A stretch of 64,000 nt of DNA from Notolepis coatsorum (lineage: Eukaryota; Chordata; Actinopteri; Aulopiformes; Paralepididae). Positions 1-10,787 of the stretch are shown here, piece by piece. The position numbers and the translations under genes are program-made. Under the pieces are notes generated by a model that had not been told where the DNA came from, did no database searches, and saw only the letters and a program-made list of their open reading frames with translations. Positions within the stretch are counted from its first letter, which is position 1. The number at the start of each line of letters is the position of its first letter. Where the stretch lies: positions 52,655,509 to 52,719,508 of the forward strand of contig OZ020589.1 in assembly GCA_963971535.1 (NCBI GenBank), written 5' to 3'.

Positions 1-585
1 AAACGAGTGTATTGGACCCGTAAGTCCTACGCTCTAACCCGAAACGTTGACACCACAGACCTTACGTAAAGATCTACTCACGGAAGCCATCGTCATAGCA
101 ACGTAACGTACGCTATGATGGGGGGAAACCCCGCACATAACTCCTGTTTGTAATAGGAGCATAGTCAGGAGAAAAACACTGATAGAGAGTATAACGGCTA
201 GGCCGTGGAACGTGTGTATACGAGCATTACTGCAACTAACACAACAGTGTTGTAGTTCAACATTACTTCGTGTGTAAGCAACAGACCATACAACCAGCTT
301 CGACCTGCATGTGGAGCGTCAGGCCGAGATAGAAACCCTTCTATAACCGCGTGAAAGCTGCAGACCTTGCTTTAATCTCATAACACGAACGTAACTCATC
401 CATCAATGTATACCAATGTAGATTCACACTTTTCAACCTTATCATATTTTGGTGAAGAAACACACAGTTTGTTTAACCAAAAAATACAGTCCCCCTTTAG
501 GGGACTTTTTATTCAATCAACAAATAATATGATAGGGCCGGGGAGGGGTAAACAGTGGGGACCGCATGGGGAAAAAAGTCACTGT
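1..585. other. Non-coding sequence downstream of DIRS ORF1
   Basis: This stretch follows the ORF1 stop codon (reading on the - strand). No frame resembles RT, RNase H, methyltransferase or tyrosine recombinase. I see no repeat shared with the rest of the window and no host exon. It is probably element body or 3' spacer of copy C. Confidence 0.4.
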
Positions 586-2253
586 CTAGCGGCGTCTGCT
601 GCCTCGAGCCGCTCGGGCTTTGCCACCCCGAGAAGCCCCGGAGGGACGGTAGGCAATCGGTTGCTGGTCTCGTCGATCCCTACCGTCACCTCCGGTCGTA
701 GATGGGCCGGCTACAGCAGCAGCACCGTCTCTCCTCCTGGCCTTCGTCGATGGGCCAGCAGTGGCGATGGAGGCATTGGCAGCCACGGCGGAGGAACCTC
801 GACGACGCGGAAGCCTTCTGACTCCACCGGCGACGACGGGAGGCGGAAAATGGGGTTGGAGTACGGACCTCTCCTCTGCCATCTCTCTGCATGTTGAGGT
901 CATCAGCTGCAGGGCCTTCCCGAATAGTCCAGCATCGGAGAGGGTGGCCGTCAGAAGAGGAGACCTCTTCTCTGGCACACAGGCCTGCTCCAGCCAAAGG
1001 TGGCGCTGGATCAGAGTAGCCAGGGCGCGCACTTTCCCAGAGGCTATGGCCTGCACCTGGGTCAGATGCAGGACAGCTCCTGCCGCCTGGGTGAGCTGAT
1101 CATGTTGTACCTCCGACCGCTCCGTGCCGCCCGTGATTATCCCGGATACAAATCTAGCCAGCTGTGCGATGTTAGACGCAGCAGCCAGCGATTGTGTACC
1201 CGCGATGAATGACTGGTCACTCCAATACGCCAACCGCCTAGCCGATCTTCCTTGGAGAACCGGCTTGCATAACGGCTCCCACACCACATCCGGACAGAGG
1301 AGAGCGGCCATCGGCCTATCAAGCCGTGGCACACCCTCTCTCATACCTTCAACCAAACCCACCACCCGCGTAACTGGTACGTAGGCGGGAGTGAGGCCCA
1401 TGATGTGGGACACCACCTGGCCCCGACGAACATAGGCCCCCATTGAGGGGAAAAATGGGTAGACAACGTCCACCCCTCTCACCGGGCGACGCTGCCAGAG
1501 ATGACCTATTAAATCATCGGGGACAGGAGCAGGCAGTGGCTGCGGCAGCGGCACGCCGTTTGCAGCGGCCGCCACCGCCATAAGCTCGGGGAACAAAGCC
1601 TGCAGTTCCCCCTGCAGACTTTCCTCCACCGAACCCGCATCCCTCACATGCAGCAGGCTGCGACTGGTTAAGGAGCCACAGTCTGATGTGGCTGATAGTA
1701 GGGCATCCTGCTGAAGACGCCGAGGGGTTTCCCCGACATCCTCGAACAAGGCGCCCCAAGGAGACATATCACCCCCCTCCAGTGTTACCTGGACGGGTGG
1801 GATATTCGTCTCTACTGGGCCTTCAAACAAGAACCCGTCCGCCTCTACCATGTAGTCCTCTGTTTCCATTGGACAACTAGAGACCGACGCATCCTCGCTG
1901 GTCTCCAGCAATTCCCCAAACCCAGGCCGTTCACGTCTGCAGGACACCATCTTGCGACGGGACCGAGCAGACGCAAAAAGCTTGCGTCTCAAATCCTCCG
2001 GAACCAACGGAACCGGCCGTTCAACAACGGACGATTCCCCGGAACCAGAGGAACCAGAGCCAGGACCAGGCCATCGCAGAGTCGACGGCACCGGTGCACT
2101 GGCTCCTCGGAGAGGCAAACTACCCATCGAATGCCTACCGGGCGTGGCTGCCGACCACGAAAGCGGCAACAGCCCCGCACCAGAACGCACGACGGAGGCG
2201 GGAATGGAGAACCGCTGGTGAAGAGTGGTTCTACGACTCTCCGAAGTAGACAT
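586..2253 (-). CDS. ORF1 / Gag-like protein of a DIRS-type retrotransposon
   Basis: An uninterrupted 555-codon frame encodes a proline-, arginine- and serine-rich protein with no enzyme motif. The N-terminal third is acidic and low in complexity. A central part (about residues 250-370) is the most protein-like. Residues about 395-460 carry a helical stretch with RHLWLEQA followed by GLFGKAL, which resembles the RHLWL...GLFG pattern near the end of DIRS ORF1 proteins in fish (from memory; no search was run). The C-terminus is a basic tail rich in RR and GGK, consistent with nucleic-acid binding. The start is the first ATG after the terminal repeat and a TC-rich leader. The same leader and an ATGTCT start appear in copies A and B, where the frame is not kept. 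An intact frame suggests a fairly recent copy or an ORF1-only element. Function is inferred: structural, particle-forming protein. Confidence 0.65.
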   Translation of the reverse strand: MSTSESRRTTLHQRFSIPASVVRSGAGLLPLSWSAATPGRHSMGSLPLRGASAPVPSTLRWPGPGSGSSGSGESSVVERPVPLVPEDLRRKLFASARSRRKMVSCRRERPGFGELLETSEDASVSSCPMETEDYMVEADGFLFEGPVETNIPPVQVTLEGGDMSPWGALFEDVGETPRRLQQDALLSATSDCGSLTSRSLLHVRDAGSVEESLQGELQALFPELMAVAAAANGVPLPQPLPAPVPDDLIGHLWQRRPVRGVDVVYPFFPSMGAYVRRGQVVSHIMGLTPAYVPVTRVVGLVEGMREGVPRLDRPMAALLCPDVVWEPLCKPVLQGRSARRLAYWSDQSFIAGTQSLAAASNIAQLARFVSGIITGGTERSEVQHDQLTQAAGAVLHLTQVQAIASGKVRALATLIQRHLWLEQACVPEKRSPLLTATLSDAGLFGKALQLMTSTCREMAEERSVLQPHFPPPVVAGGVRRLPRRRGSSAVAANASIATAGPSTKARRRDGAAAVAGPSTTGGDGRDRRDQQPIAYRPSGASRGGKARAARGSRRR

Positions 2254-2346
2254 TATGACTTAGATTTTTCTCTTGAATATTTAGGAGAGAAGAAAAAAAT
2301 AAGCACAATGTAAACTCGTCTCAACTTTCTTCAACTAGCAACCTCG

Positions 2347-2567
2347 TCAAGTGGGGATCTACCAGGCACTTCCTTGTGGTGAAAGCGAAGAAGGAGGCGA
2401 GTAGGTGGCCACTGGCCACACACCTGCTTATGAAGGTAAGCTGATGGGGGTGTGGTCAGACGGCTGTTGGGATGTAAAGGTGCATTGTGGAATTTTTTAT
2501 TCAGTGCGCGTGCACAAGCGAGGTACAGTGCGGTAGTGACGCCGAGCGGAGCCATACGATACAGAAC
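2347..2567. repeat. Terminal inverted repeat of DIRS-like copy C (5' side)
   Basis: About 220 bp closely match 16951-17167 (same orientation). The reverse complement matches the module at 11923-12164. Shared words include GTGGGGATCTACC, CTTCCTTGTGGTGAAAGCG, GGTGTGGTCAGAC and the tip GACGCCGAGCG...ACAGAAC. The repeat lies directly upstream of ORF1 and probably carries the element's promoter; I see a TAAGCAGG-type motif but cannot prove a start site. Confidence 0.7.
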
Positions 2568-2724
2568 CAGTGTTTCTACTAGATTGTAAAATATGTGTAG
2601 AAAATGATAGGCTATGTTAAAAATATGTCACAGTGTCCCATGTATCATTTATATGCAATTGAATGATGCCATCATCAAAAAAATTAATGTAGCTATTTCA
2701 GCCAATATTGCAAATAACTAAAGT

Positions 2725-3595
2725 AGTTTCAAGTTTCTTGAAAGTTTCAAGTTTCAAGTTTCTTTAATAGTTGTCATACAGAAGTACAGAATACTTTCAT
2801 ACAAAATGCTTCTTACTGTTACGCTCCAGAGACTGTGCTAGACAAGATAGTATCAAATAACATAGTATAGCATGTAATTTAGAAGTAGAAAATGAGGTCA
2901 CAGTGTTCAGTATAGACATATGTACAATGTTCGATGCAGAATAGACGTAACTGAGTTACCATATAATATACAATACTATGCAGTGTACTAATGTACAATA
3001 CTATATAGTGCAAAGCAGAAATGGGATGAGGTACAATTTAGGTACAATTTACAGTAAGGTGTACGAGTTGTAGTGCAATCCTTCATCAATAAATATAAAG
3101 TGTGGGGAGTGGGTGCTACAGTGTGTTTGTTTAAAGTGAGTGTGTGCTATAAAGTGTGTGGAGTGGGTGCTACAGTGTGTTTGTTTAAAGTGAGTGTGTG
3201 CGTGTGGATGTGTGTGCTATGTGCGTTTGATGGTTGTTGTTGTGTAGTGTTCATTGTTCGTTTAGCAGCCTGATGGCCTGGGGATAGAAGCTTCTTCTGA
3301 GTCTTTCTGTGCTTGCCTTGAGACTCCGGTATCGCTTGCCTGACTGCAGCAGTTCAAAGAGGCAGTTGTTCGGGTGACTGGAGTCTTTAATGATTATCTT
3401 AGCCTTGCCCCTGCACCGCTTGTTGTAAATGTTCTGGAGGGTGGGGAGCCCCCCTCCAATTGTGCGTTCGGCTGAACGTGTCACTCTTTGTAGTCTGCTT
3501 CGGTCTTGTGCAGTGCTATTCCCAAACCAGGAGGTGATGTTGCCAGTCAGGATGCTCTCTATTGTACATGAGTAGAAGTTCTTAAGGATCTTGGG
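2725..3595 (-). pseudogene. 5'-truncated LINE, RT C-terminal end (L2/Rex-type)
   Basis: Reading on the - strand, 3585-3251 encodes the C-terminal end of a non-LTR reverse transcriptase: ESILTGNITSW, then TRSAERTIGG, YNKRC, HPNN and SFYPQAIRLLN. The same motif order occurs in the LINE at 29766-31214. It is followed by a non-coding 3' region that ends in a short repeated tail of the ACTTGAA type (2731-2765 on the + strand). Two further tails of this family lie at 6095-6176 and 47826-47990. The copy is a typical 5'-truncated, dead LINE insertion. Confidence 0.75.
3097..3204. repeat. 54-bp tandem duplication in the LINE 3' region
   Basis: Two copies with a 54-bp period, each containing GAGTGGGTGCTACAGTGTG and TTTAAAGTGAGTGTGTG. 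They lie in the non-coding 3' part of the LINE fragment. Confidence 0.7.
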
Positions 3596-4576
3596 TTAGG
3601 TTGTCTAGACTAGGTTGTCTAGACTCATATTTTGAGGGTCAAAAATCATAATAAAACTATTCCCAGAATGATCACCTGTTTGTGGCGAGCTAGTATGCAA
3701 ATTAGTGGCACCTTTACAAAGAATAAAGCATTTTTACCAATAAAGACACATCATATTGTAGATGACTGAACAAAAAAAGATGTGGACTCATGTTTTGAGG
3801 GTTAAAGATATAGTAATACAATTTCTGAAGTGGTCACATATATCTCTGGCATGCTTATATTATATAGAGTGCTGCTTTCAATGCCATTTCTTATGTAGGT
3901 CTACATGTATGTAATAAGGTAAATATACAGTTATCTGCAATATTGGCTGAGATATATTAAACTGATTTTATTGCGATTTTTTGATAATCGCGTCCTTAAT
4001 TTGCATATAAATTATACATGGGCCTATAATTTTTTTCCAATCTAGAAAGTCTGGTTAGAAGTATATTTCCGGGGGGTGCATGCATGATACCCCCCTCTAT
4101 CTACTAGACCAGACGCTCGTTGGCTGTTTGGTCTTATAACCCAAAATTGGCCATCTTAGCTTTCAACCGATGTATTCTTTCAGAGACACTAAAACAGCGG
4201 GACGCCGTCAAACAAGGGCCGTCGGAACGTTAAGCAACATTATGTGAAATTTGCTTGCCATCTTCTTGAGTCAGACAAGGAGATAAATACAAGTTACCTT
4301 ACTGTGTGTTCAGTAGAAAGCAATTCGGCTGCATGCTAGCCTAGCTTAGCTCAATAAATGGAAGCGGACAGTACCAGTAGCCTAGTTTAAACTCTGGCAG
4401 AGTTGTTAGTTGGCCACTCTACTTGCTTTAAACACTTTAAACACTTTAACACACTTTATATTTATTAGCAAAGAGATTTGCACTACAATTCATACCTCAT
4501 TGCACCTTACCCTAAGTTGTACCTGATCCCATTGCTTCATTGTACCTCACTGTTACTCTTTTTTTTTTTACTCGTT

Positions 4577-4720
4577 ATTAGGGGTGTAAAGGTACACGTA
4601 TTCGTACCGAACCGAACCGTTTCAGTGTGTACCGTACCATACCGAACGGCTGTGTACTGTACCGAACGAATACAGCGGTATGTTATCACTTTCTCTGCCA
4701 CGCTTATATCCATCAATGTT
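4577..4720. mobile_element. hAT-like element end (left end only)
   Basis: The sequence starts AGGGGTGTAAAGGTACACG and continues into repeated ACCGAACCG / ACCGTACC words, typical of a fish hAT terminal region. I found no matching right end or target duplication nearby, so this is a remnant. Confidence 0.4.
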
Positions 4721-5684
4721 TGATCACTGCCACCACTCTAAGTCTATGGAGATGTTTACCTTCTTTGCAGGGCTATAACTTTTTAAATTGTATTGCTAAA
4801 TTGACATTACTATGGCCCATTCAACATCGATTATCTATCGTTCAGGATGTAGGAACGTTTAACTTTTTCATTCACACATTCATACAAAAATACTGTCTAG
4901 AATATAAATATGTTTTTATTGTTTTCTGCAGTAATTCCTAGAACGTGAGATATAGGCATAAATACATGATCAAATGCCAGTTGTTGCCGATACACGTTAT
5001 ATTAAAAATTTCAACTGTTCAATGGTCCTAAACGTTATGACTGATCATGCGCGGGTGAACGGAGGGGGGGGGGGGGGGGGGGTCGTTTATAATTCCGTGA
5101 TCGTCGTTAAATGATTTATGTAGTATGGGTGATATATAGATCAGAGCAGTTTGCATCGATAATAATAAACAAAAACGCTGAAACTCACGGCAGCCTCCTC
5201 TTACCGTTGGGCGATGATACTGGAGCAAACAGATCCCAGTTATGTGATGGGGATCGAGGCGATTCATTTCCGGTTTGTATAATACTAATACACGCCCAAA
5301 TCATGTGGATTATTGAGTTATGGCAGCGATCCATATCCACGGTGTGTGGCTAGAATCCTGGGATGATATGCGAGTGGCCGGACGGATTTAGGAGACGCAC
5401 CGATATGCAACAGGCATATCCGGTTTGGCAACTCGCCGATCATCCACCAGGTGGCAGTGTTGAAGTGTTGCAGAGTTGTGCTGAGTCCCACAGCATCATA
5501 AGTGAAATATGAATACCATGGCGAAAATATGAAATATGATCACAATAACGTCGTACGCTGTGATCTGGCAGAATTCGCATGAACTTGAAACCCGTTGTAT
5601 GACGTTATTGGCGGAGAAGGTGTTAACCACTAACGACCGCCCACCGGGGGCTGTTTTTTTCACAATCTAATGTAATTATTATTA
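4721..5684. other. No gene recognised; poly-G run
   Basis: No host exon or transposase frame is visible. The stretch holds a 19-base G run (5064-5082). Near 5446 is the motif CCACCAGGTGGCAGTG, a word also found in the piggyBac-like sequences near 27470 and 51835, so part of this stretch may be a decayed element of that family. Confidence 0.35.
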
Positions 5685-6063
5685 TTTTCTTTATTCTTTA
5701 TAGGAGGGGGGGGGGGGGGGGGACACTGTACAACTGTACAAGCAAAACTGTACATTGGAATATTGACAACCATACTAGGTAATTTACTGTACATTGGAGG
5801 GGGTTGGGTTAGGACATTTACAGGGGCCAGTTTCAAATTGCCGTCTCCCGTAGGTGTTCTTTGAGAGTGGTTTTGAAAGTGGGTAGTGATTCACATTCCT
5901 TTATAGCTTTGGGTGGGGCGTTCCACATTGATGTGGGATAATTGCAAAACGTGTTTAGTCCCTTGTTTGAGCCGAATCTGGGTTTAACATGATTTGTGGA
6001 GCTCCCTCTGGTGTTGTGATCGTGGTATTCACTGACCTTTGGGAAGTATTTTGACATGTACAT
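5685..6063 (-). pseudogene. LINE 3' fragment with C-terminal RT domain (family with poly-C 3' region)
   Basis: The - strand frame 6063-5833 reads HNTRGSSTNHVKPRFGSN...LNTFCNYPTSMWNAPPKAIKECESLPTFK, broken here by dots; it is the C-terminal end of a LINE ORF2. The LINE at 34400-35097 has the same segment (NHVKPRFGSNKGLNTF, then KECKSLPTFK). Downstream on the - strand comes a 3' region with GTCCTAACCC and GTACAGTGTCCC running into a 17-base C run (G run 5706-5722 on the + strand). That is the same place as the C run of the 34.4-kb copy. Confidence 0.7.
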
Positions 6064-6094
6064 GGGTACCTTGGTCGTGTAGTGTAGAGCTCAT

Positions 6095-6176
6095 ACAGAA
6101 AAAAGCATTTTGTGGAAAAGTATTCTGTATTTTACTATGACAACTATTAAAGAAACTTGAACTTGAAACTTGAACT
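6095..6176 (+). mobile_element. LINE 3' tail (ACTTGAA family)
   Basis: The short tail AAAGCATTTTGTG...ACTATTAAAGAAACTTG ends in repeated ACTTGAA. It matches, inverted, the tails at 2731-2820 and 47826-47915. Only the 3' end of the LINE is present. Confidence 0.65.
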
Positions 6177-6296
6177 CCTAGGCTAATCGGCACTGTCCGC
6201 TTCCATTCATTGTGCTAAGCTAGGCTAGTGTGCAACCGAATTGCTGGTATCTTGTCTCAGAAATTCAAGATGGTAAGAGACTTTCCCATAATGTTG

Positions 6297-6944
6297 GCGT
6301 GTTCCTCTAAGTAGATTTACATATTATGTCTGTTCCCCAGGACAGTTCAGTCACGGATATCGGTCAAATACAAGGCCAAAACTTTTCCCCCAATTCTGAA
6401 ATCCGATACCAGGAGCCATGTCTGATATGTCAGAAATCCAACGCAACTGCATCCTTGTTTCATTGAAGCGTGTTAAGTCACTCTAATGGAGCACAATGGA
6501 TTATATCGGAATCAATCTATGGTCCACTGACTCCCAAACCAAATAGTTGAAGTCCATAGAAGTAATGGATGTGGATCAGTACTCTTTGGATTTGGATCAG
6601 TACTCTAGATTTGGATCAGTACTCTGTGTATCAGCATTGAAAAAGTGGTATCAGGTCCCTACAGTTCAGTCAATATCATCATGATGAACACACACCACCT
6701 TTTTTCCAAAGAACTCGGAGAGAACCCGTGCACGTGTGACGATGACCCCATGGCTGTAAAACATCGGCCTTCTCCATAGACAATGAATGGGACACTTGAC
6801 TTTCTGGTTGAAAAGGTTAAGTTGAGTTCTCACACCTATCGGGTTTATGCTCTAGTAAGTCTGGTTGAGAATTTAAACCTCCTTTAAATTAAGCAAGAGC
6901 TCTCACAGACATTTTATGGACCCACAACTTCCGCGCCTCATTTA
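6297..6944. other. No gene recognised; small tandem repeat
   Basis: Unique-looking DNA with no ORF resembling a protein. Near 6574-6626 the word GGATCAGTACTCT recurs three times. Otherwise I see nothing in it. Confidence 0.4.
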
Positions 6945-7048
6945 TAGGGTTGGGCATTGTTTGGATTTGAACAATTCCGGGTCCGATTTCCAGAACCGGA
7001 AGTTAGGAACCGGTTCCTATTAGAACCGGTTCTCGGTGCCCAACCCTA
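6945..7048. mobile_element. 104-bp hAT MITE
   Basis: Starts TAGGGTTGGGCA and ends TGCCCAACCCTA, a near-perfect terminal inverted repeat. The inside is rich in AACCGG. The flanks read CTCATTTA (6937-6944) and CTCATTGG (7049-7056), an 8-bp duplication with two changes, as expected for an older hAT insertion. There is no coding capacity. Confidence 0.75.
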
Positions 7049-7107
7049 CTCATTGGTTGTCTATGGAGCAGATTTTACAGCCTAGTGACAACACAAAAAA
7101 ATCGAAG

Positions 7108-7744
<637 letters not shown>

Positions 7745-8541
7745 CACCACAAATTCTTCTATGAAAGAGAGACATTGAGAGGTTTTGTATCAGATTTTTA
7801 TCATCAATTACTAACATCCTCGTATGAAATCCTCCACCTAGACTCAGTCTGGAGGAGGGATATACCAGGCCTGGAAATACATTTTGATTGGCAAGAAGCC
7901 TGGGCAAATGTTCGACTTGCGTCACGTAACCCGGACCATCAACAAATCAATCTTAACTATATTCATAGGACATACCTGACTCCTATAAGACTGAACAGAA
8001 TGGGTCTTAAACAAGACTCCAGATGCTCCTTATGTACAAATGGGGATGAGGGTACATTTATGCACACATGTACTGGGATTGCCCACCAGTTAAGATATTC
8101 TGGAAAGAAGTGACCCAGCAATTATCAAATCTCTTAACTCTGAATATACCTGTACACCCCTCTGTATTACTGTTGAATGATGTTTTTGAGTTTGCAGTCC
8201 CTATACAGCTAAAGAGATTGGTTTTATCTGGTATCACAGCAGCTAAAAAGCTGATAGCATCACGATGGTATCAACCGGAAAAAATTTGCCAGAAGGTCTG
8301 GATTCTTACATATCTCGATGTGATTTATCTAGAAATATCTACAGCAAGAAATTTGGGTCTCAGTGAATCTAAAATTACAATGTGGTTAGAAGTGGTGGAG
8401 AGAATAAAAGCTAGCATATGAATTGTAGTTCCTGGTTAGGAGCGAATGATAATGGATGGATTATCCAAGGGGGGGCCCGGGGGGGGGGGCGAGCGAGAGC
8501 ATATGTGTGTAGGGTATTAGATAGCAAGTATTAGGTCTATA

Positions 8542-8870
8542 CAGGGGTGCAGTCGTAATATGGGCGAAGGCCAAACGCCCGCGCAAGCGCGCTCCCGCGC
8601 ACGCGCGTACATGTTCCCTCTGTTGCAAACAGATGATACACCTTGTCTCATCCTTCCAGTGAAGTCGGGAGATCAAGCAACCCCCCACCACACCTACAGG
8701 GCTTGTATTTGGTTGTCGGTATCCTATTATTATGCAAAGTCTAGGTGATAAGTGGCGCGACGAGTCATTTTATCACCTAGACTTTGCATAATAATAGGAT
8801 GCGCGCACTTCGGCCTCAGTGACGAAGGCCAAACGCCGTTTGACCGCGTTTGCCCAGCACTGCACCCCTG
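8542..8870. mobile_element. 329-bp hAT MITE inside the L1 tail
   Basis: Ends are CAGGGGTGCAGT and ACTGCACCCCTG (inverted). Flanks GGTCTATA (8534-8541) and GGTGTATA (8871-8878) form an 8-bp duplication with one change. The uninterrupted L1 tail at 45630-46020 reads straight through at this point, which confirms the insertion. There is no transposase. Confidence 0.85.
8721..8800. repeat. Perfect palindrome, 31-bp arms
   Basis: 8721-8751 is the exact reverse complement of 8770-8800, with an 18-base loop. The arms contain CTATTATTATGCAAAGTC and its complement. The palindrome lies inside the hAT MITE and could form a strong hairpin. Confidence 0.85.
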
Positions 8871-9011
8871 GGTGTATATCTTGTATAATACATTTATTTA
8901 AATGGTGATTTAATTGGATGTGCACTGTTAATTAATGCTTGTATATCTAATTTTATGTTGTTATGTTTATGTTTATGTGTTTGTTTAAAAAAAAAAAAAA
9001 AATTAAAAATG

Positions 9012-10440
9012 TTTTCTTCACATTTTACCCATTCACTCACACATTCACACACCGATGGCGGAGGCAACCATGCAAGGTGCCAACCTGCCAGTGTTAATTT
9101 TGGCAGCTATTTTCATTTTAGTTTTAGTCTTAGTCATGTGTCAAGTGCTCCTTCTTCGTTTACATCATATTTAGTCATCTTCATTTATTTTTCGTTTAGT
9201 CAGTTTGTCAACTAAATGTCTGAGCATTTTAGTCTTAGTCAGTTTTTGTCTCAATTTTGTCTTTTTTGTTTTAGTCTAGATTTTGTCGACGAAAACGGAT
9301 GACATTTTTGTCTATTTTTAGTTAATGTACAAAAAAATATATATTATATAAATTATAAAAAAAATTATTATTTTCTTTTTTACAGCTACTGTTTTATATA
9401 TATACTGTTTTTTAGTAATAACTAGAAAGTAATGGTATTTATTCAACAACAGGTGATTGTATAGATTAGTATTAGTATCATTAAAAGTTCTATGCTCAAC
9501 TATGCTTCACCCACGGAAAGGTTGTTCGCACATTGGTTCCACACGGACATTATACGTTGTTGCGCACTTCCTTCTATCCAGAAGGCTCCGTTTAGGTTAG
9601 CTACTGTAGTAGCAGAGGCTCTGTTGTGATTTTAAATGCACAATAAATATTCAACATTCTCTTTTGAGACTCCACCTCAGACTCTTATCATTTGGCACTA
9701 AAAACTAAACATTGTCACCGGTATGGCTGTCCGCAACATGTCATTAATTGTGTGGGAGAGGTCGATCAGTGACCACATTAGCGTGAGCTAGGTTAGCCAC
9801 TAGCTAACGCAAGCTAGATGGAAATACAAACAATGTAACGTTACTGGTGAAAAAGTGATTTACCTTGGAATACTCCTTTGCCAACTTGCTGTACTTTGCT
9901 TGCAGGTCTGCAGCTGGATTATGAATAGTCCCAATTTTAGCCAAGGTAACGTTAAGCTAAAACTAGCTTTTCAAATAGCTCTTCAGCTAATGCTAATAAC
10001 ATAGCTCCCCGTCACACTGCTCAACTCGGGACAAGGGCATTAAGAAAAGTTATAATTATTTTGTCTCGTCTTGTTTTAGTCAACAATATCAACATACATG
10101 AAGAGAAATTTCGTCCTGGTTTTTGTAAATTACATTTTTGTGTCCTCAGTTGTGGTCAACGATATTTAATAAACTATTTAGTCTCGTTAGCGTCACATGG
10201 TATTCAATAACGTGACGTCGCGTTTCGTTGTCGTCATGAAAAAAACCTTCGTTGACGAAGATCTTTCGTCACCATTTTAGTTGACAAAATTAACACTGCA
10301 ACCTGCTCATCGGGAGCAATTAGGGGTTAAGTGTCTTGCTCAAGGACACTTCGACAAGCTGCCCGGGAGGAGCGGGAATCGAACCGGGAACGTCTGGATT
10401 GCCAGACGACTGCTCTACCTCCCGAGCCACTGTCGCCCCA
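9012..10440 (-). mobile_element. tRNA-derived SINE, split by a hAT element
   Basis: The SINE reads on the - strand from 10440. The head GGGGCGACAGTGGCTCGG includes an A-box-like part. A B box follows (GGTTCGATTCC, near 10375-10385), then the body word TCCTTGAGCAAGACAC found in many fish SINEs. After the 9089-10298 insertion the tail resumes with GCAACC...GCCTCCGCC and GTGAATGTGTGAGTGAATG. It is not a functional tRNA: the head lacks a proper cloverleaf and runs into the SINE body. Confidence 0.7.
9089..10298. mobile_element. 1.2-kb non-autonomous hAT element
   Basis: Terminal inverted repeats CAGTGTTAATTTTG and CAAAATTAACACTG. An exact 8-bp target duplication CAACCTGC sits at 9081-9088 and 10299-10306, inside the SINE. 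The inside is rich in TTTTAGTCTTAGTC words and has no transposase frame. An exact duplication argues for a fairly recent insertion. Confidence 0.9.
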
Positions 10441-10787
10441 TATAAATAAATACTGAGTAATGTTACATTTAGCTGGTTGCCATTTTATGGTTATTTGCAG
10501 CATATTTATTTTATGCTAAATGCAGTACTTGTTTTTCTGGACAATATTTGTCATTTTGGTTATTTATTTTATTTAATAAACGTACATTTGCCTAAAGCAA
10601 GCATATCTGTCCACTCCCATTTTGATAACCCCTTTAAGGTACATTTTGTACAGATATAAATTGTGTGATCACAATCGTGCAATTCATTGCGATCAAATAT
10701 TTGAATAGAATGACAGCACTCAGTTGACCTGTAAGATTGAACAGAAAATCGTTTGAATGAATTCTTCATTTCCATCTCGCTCTCCAG
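10441..10787 (+). other. Intron before the C4orf33 exon
   Basis: AT-rich DNA with no ORF of note. It ends in the pyrimidine-rich acceptor CATCTCGCTCTCCAG directly before the exon at 10788. Confidence 0.6.

Larger units (their letters stand above)
1..2567 (-). mobile_element. DIRS-like retrotransposon copy C, cut by the window edge
   Basis: An ORF1/Gag-like gene on the - strand is followed, on its 5' side, by a terminal repeat (2347-2567) that also occurs inverted at the ends of copies A (11898-17167) and B (54942-62492). The outermost bases read ...CAGAAC, the same AAC terminus as copy A. The layout matches the DIRS group of tyrosine-recombinase retrotransposons: inverted terminal repeats, ORF1 close to the 5' repeat, GTT/AAC tips and no visible target-site duplication. 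No reverse transcriptase, RNase H or recombinase frame is visible in the remaining 585 bases, so the rest either lies before position 1 or is missing. The DIRS assignment is an inference from architecture and ORF1 resemblance. Confidence 0.65.
2579..4048. repeat. Inverted-repeat pair interrupted by a LINE tail
   Basis: The arm at about 2579-2722 is the imperfect reverse complement of about 3930-4048 (shared words include CTAGATTG, CCCATGTAT and GCCAATATTGCA). The arms flank a LINE 3' end (2725-3595) and about 330 bp of AT-rich DNA without an ORF. In that part AGGTTGTCTAGACT is tandemly doubled near 3600. This looks like an old foldback or TIR element that later received the LINE. The superfamily is unknown. 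4049-4233 holds nothing I recognise. Confidence 0.5.
4234..6296. repeat. Long inverted-repeat pair with nested insertions
   Basis: 4234-4385 is the imperfect reverse complement of 6177-6296. Shared words include CAACATTATG, TGCTAGCCTAGCTTAGC and GGAAGCGGACAGT. Between the arms lie a hAT-like end (near 4577), a LINE C-terminal fragment on the - strand and a LINE tail on the + strand. The arms could be ends of one DNA element whose inside was replaced, or two independent copies in opposite orientation. Confidence 0.45.
7745..9002 (+). pseudogene. L1-type LINE, ORF2 C-terminal end, frameshifted
   Basis: 7745-8090 and 8068-8421 together encode the C-terminal region of an L1-clade ORF2. First comes a tryptophan- and arginine-rich stretch, then the zinc-knuckle pattern CSLC...H...WDCP (RCSLCTNGDEG, MYWDCPPVKIFW) that follows the RT domain in these proteins. 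A one-base shift between 8058 and 8075 separates the two frames. After the stop at 8421 comes a 3' region ending in an A-rich tail (8987-9002). The 3' region is interrupted by a hAT MITE (8542-8870). A second copy of the same 3' end lies inverted at 45630-46020. Confidence 0.8.

Noticed and set aside
4800-5560. Missing upstream C4orf33 exons
   Set aside because: I looked for the conserved words of the N-terminal half in 1-10787 in all frames by eye and found none; short exons could still be missed.
10307-10440. Possible tRNA gene with a GGTTCGATTCC box
   Set aside because: The head is part of a SINE body and does not fold into a complete cloverleaf. The same applies to 25190, 40140, 47560 and the tRNA-like stretch near 57815.
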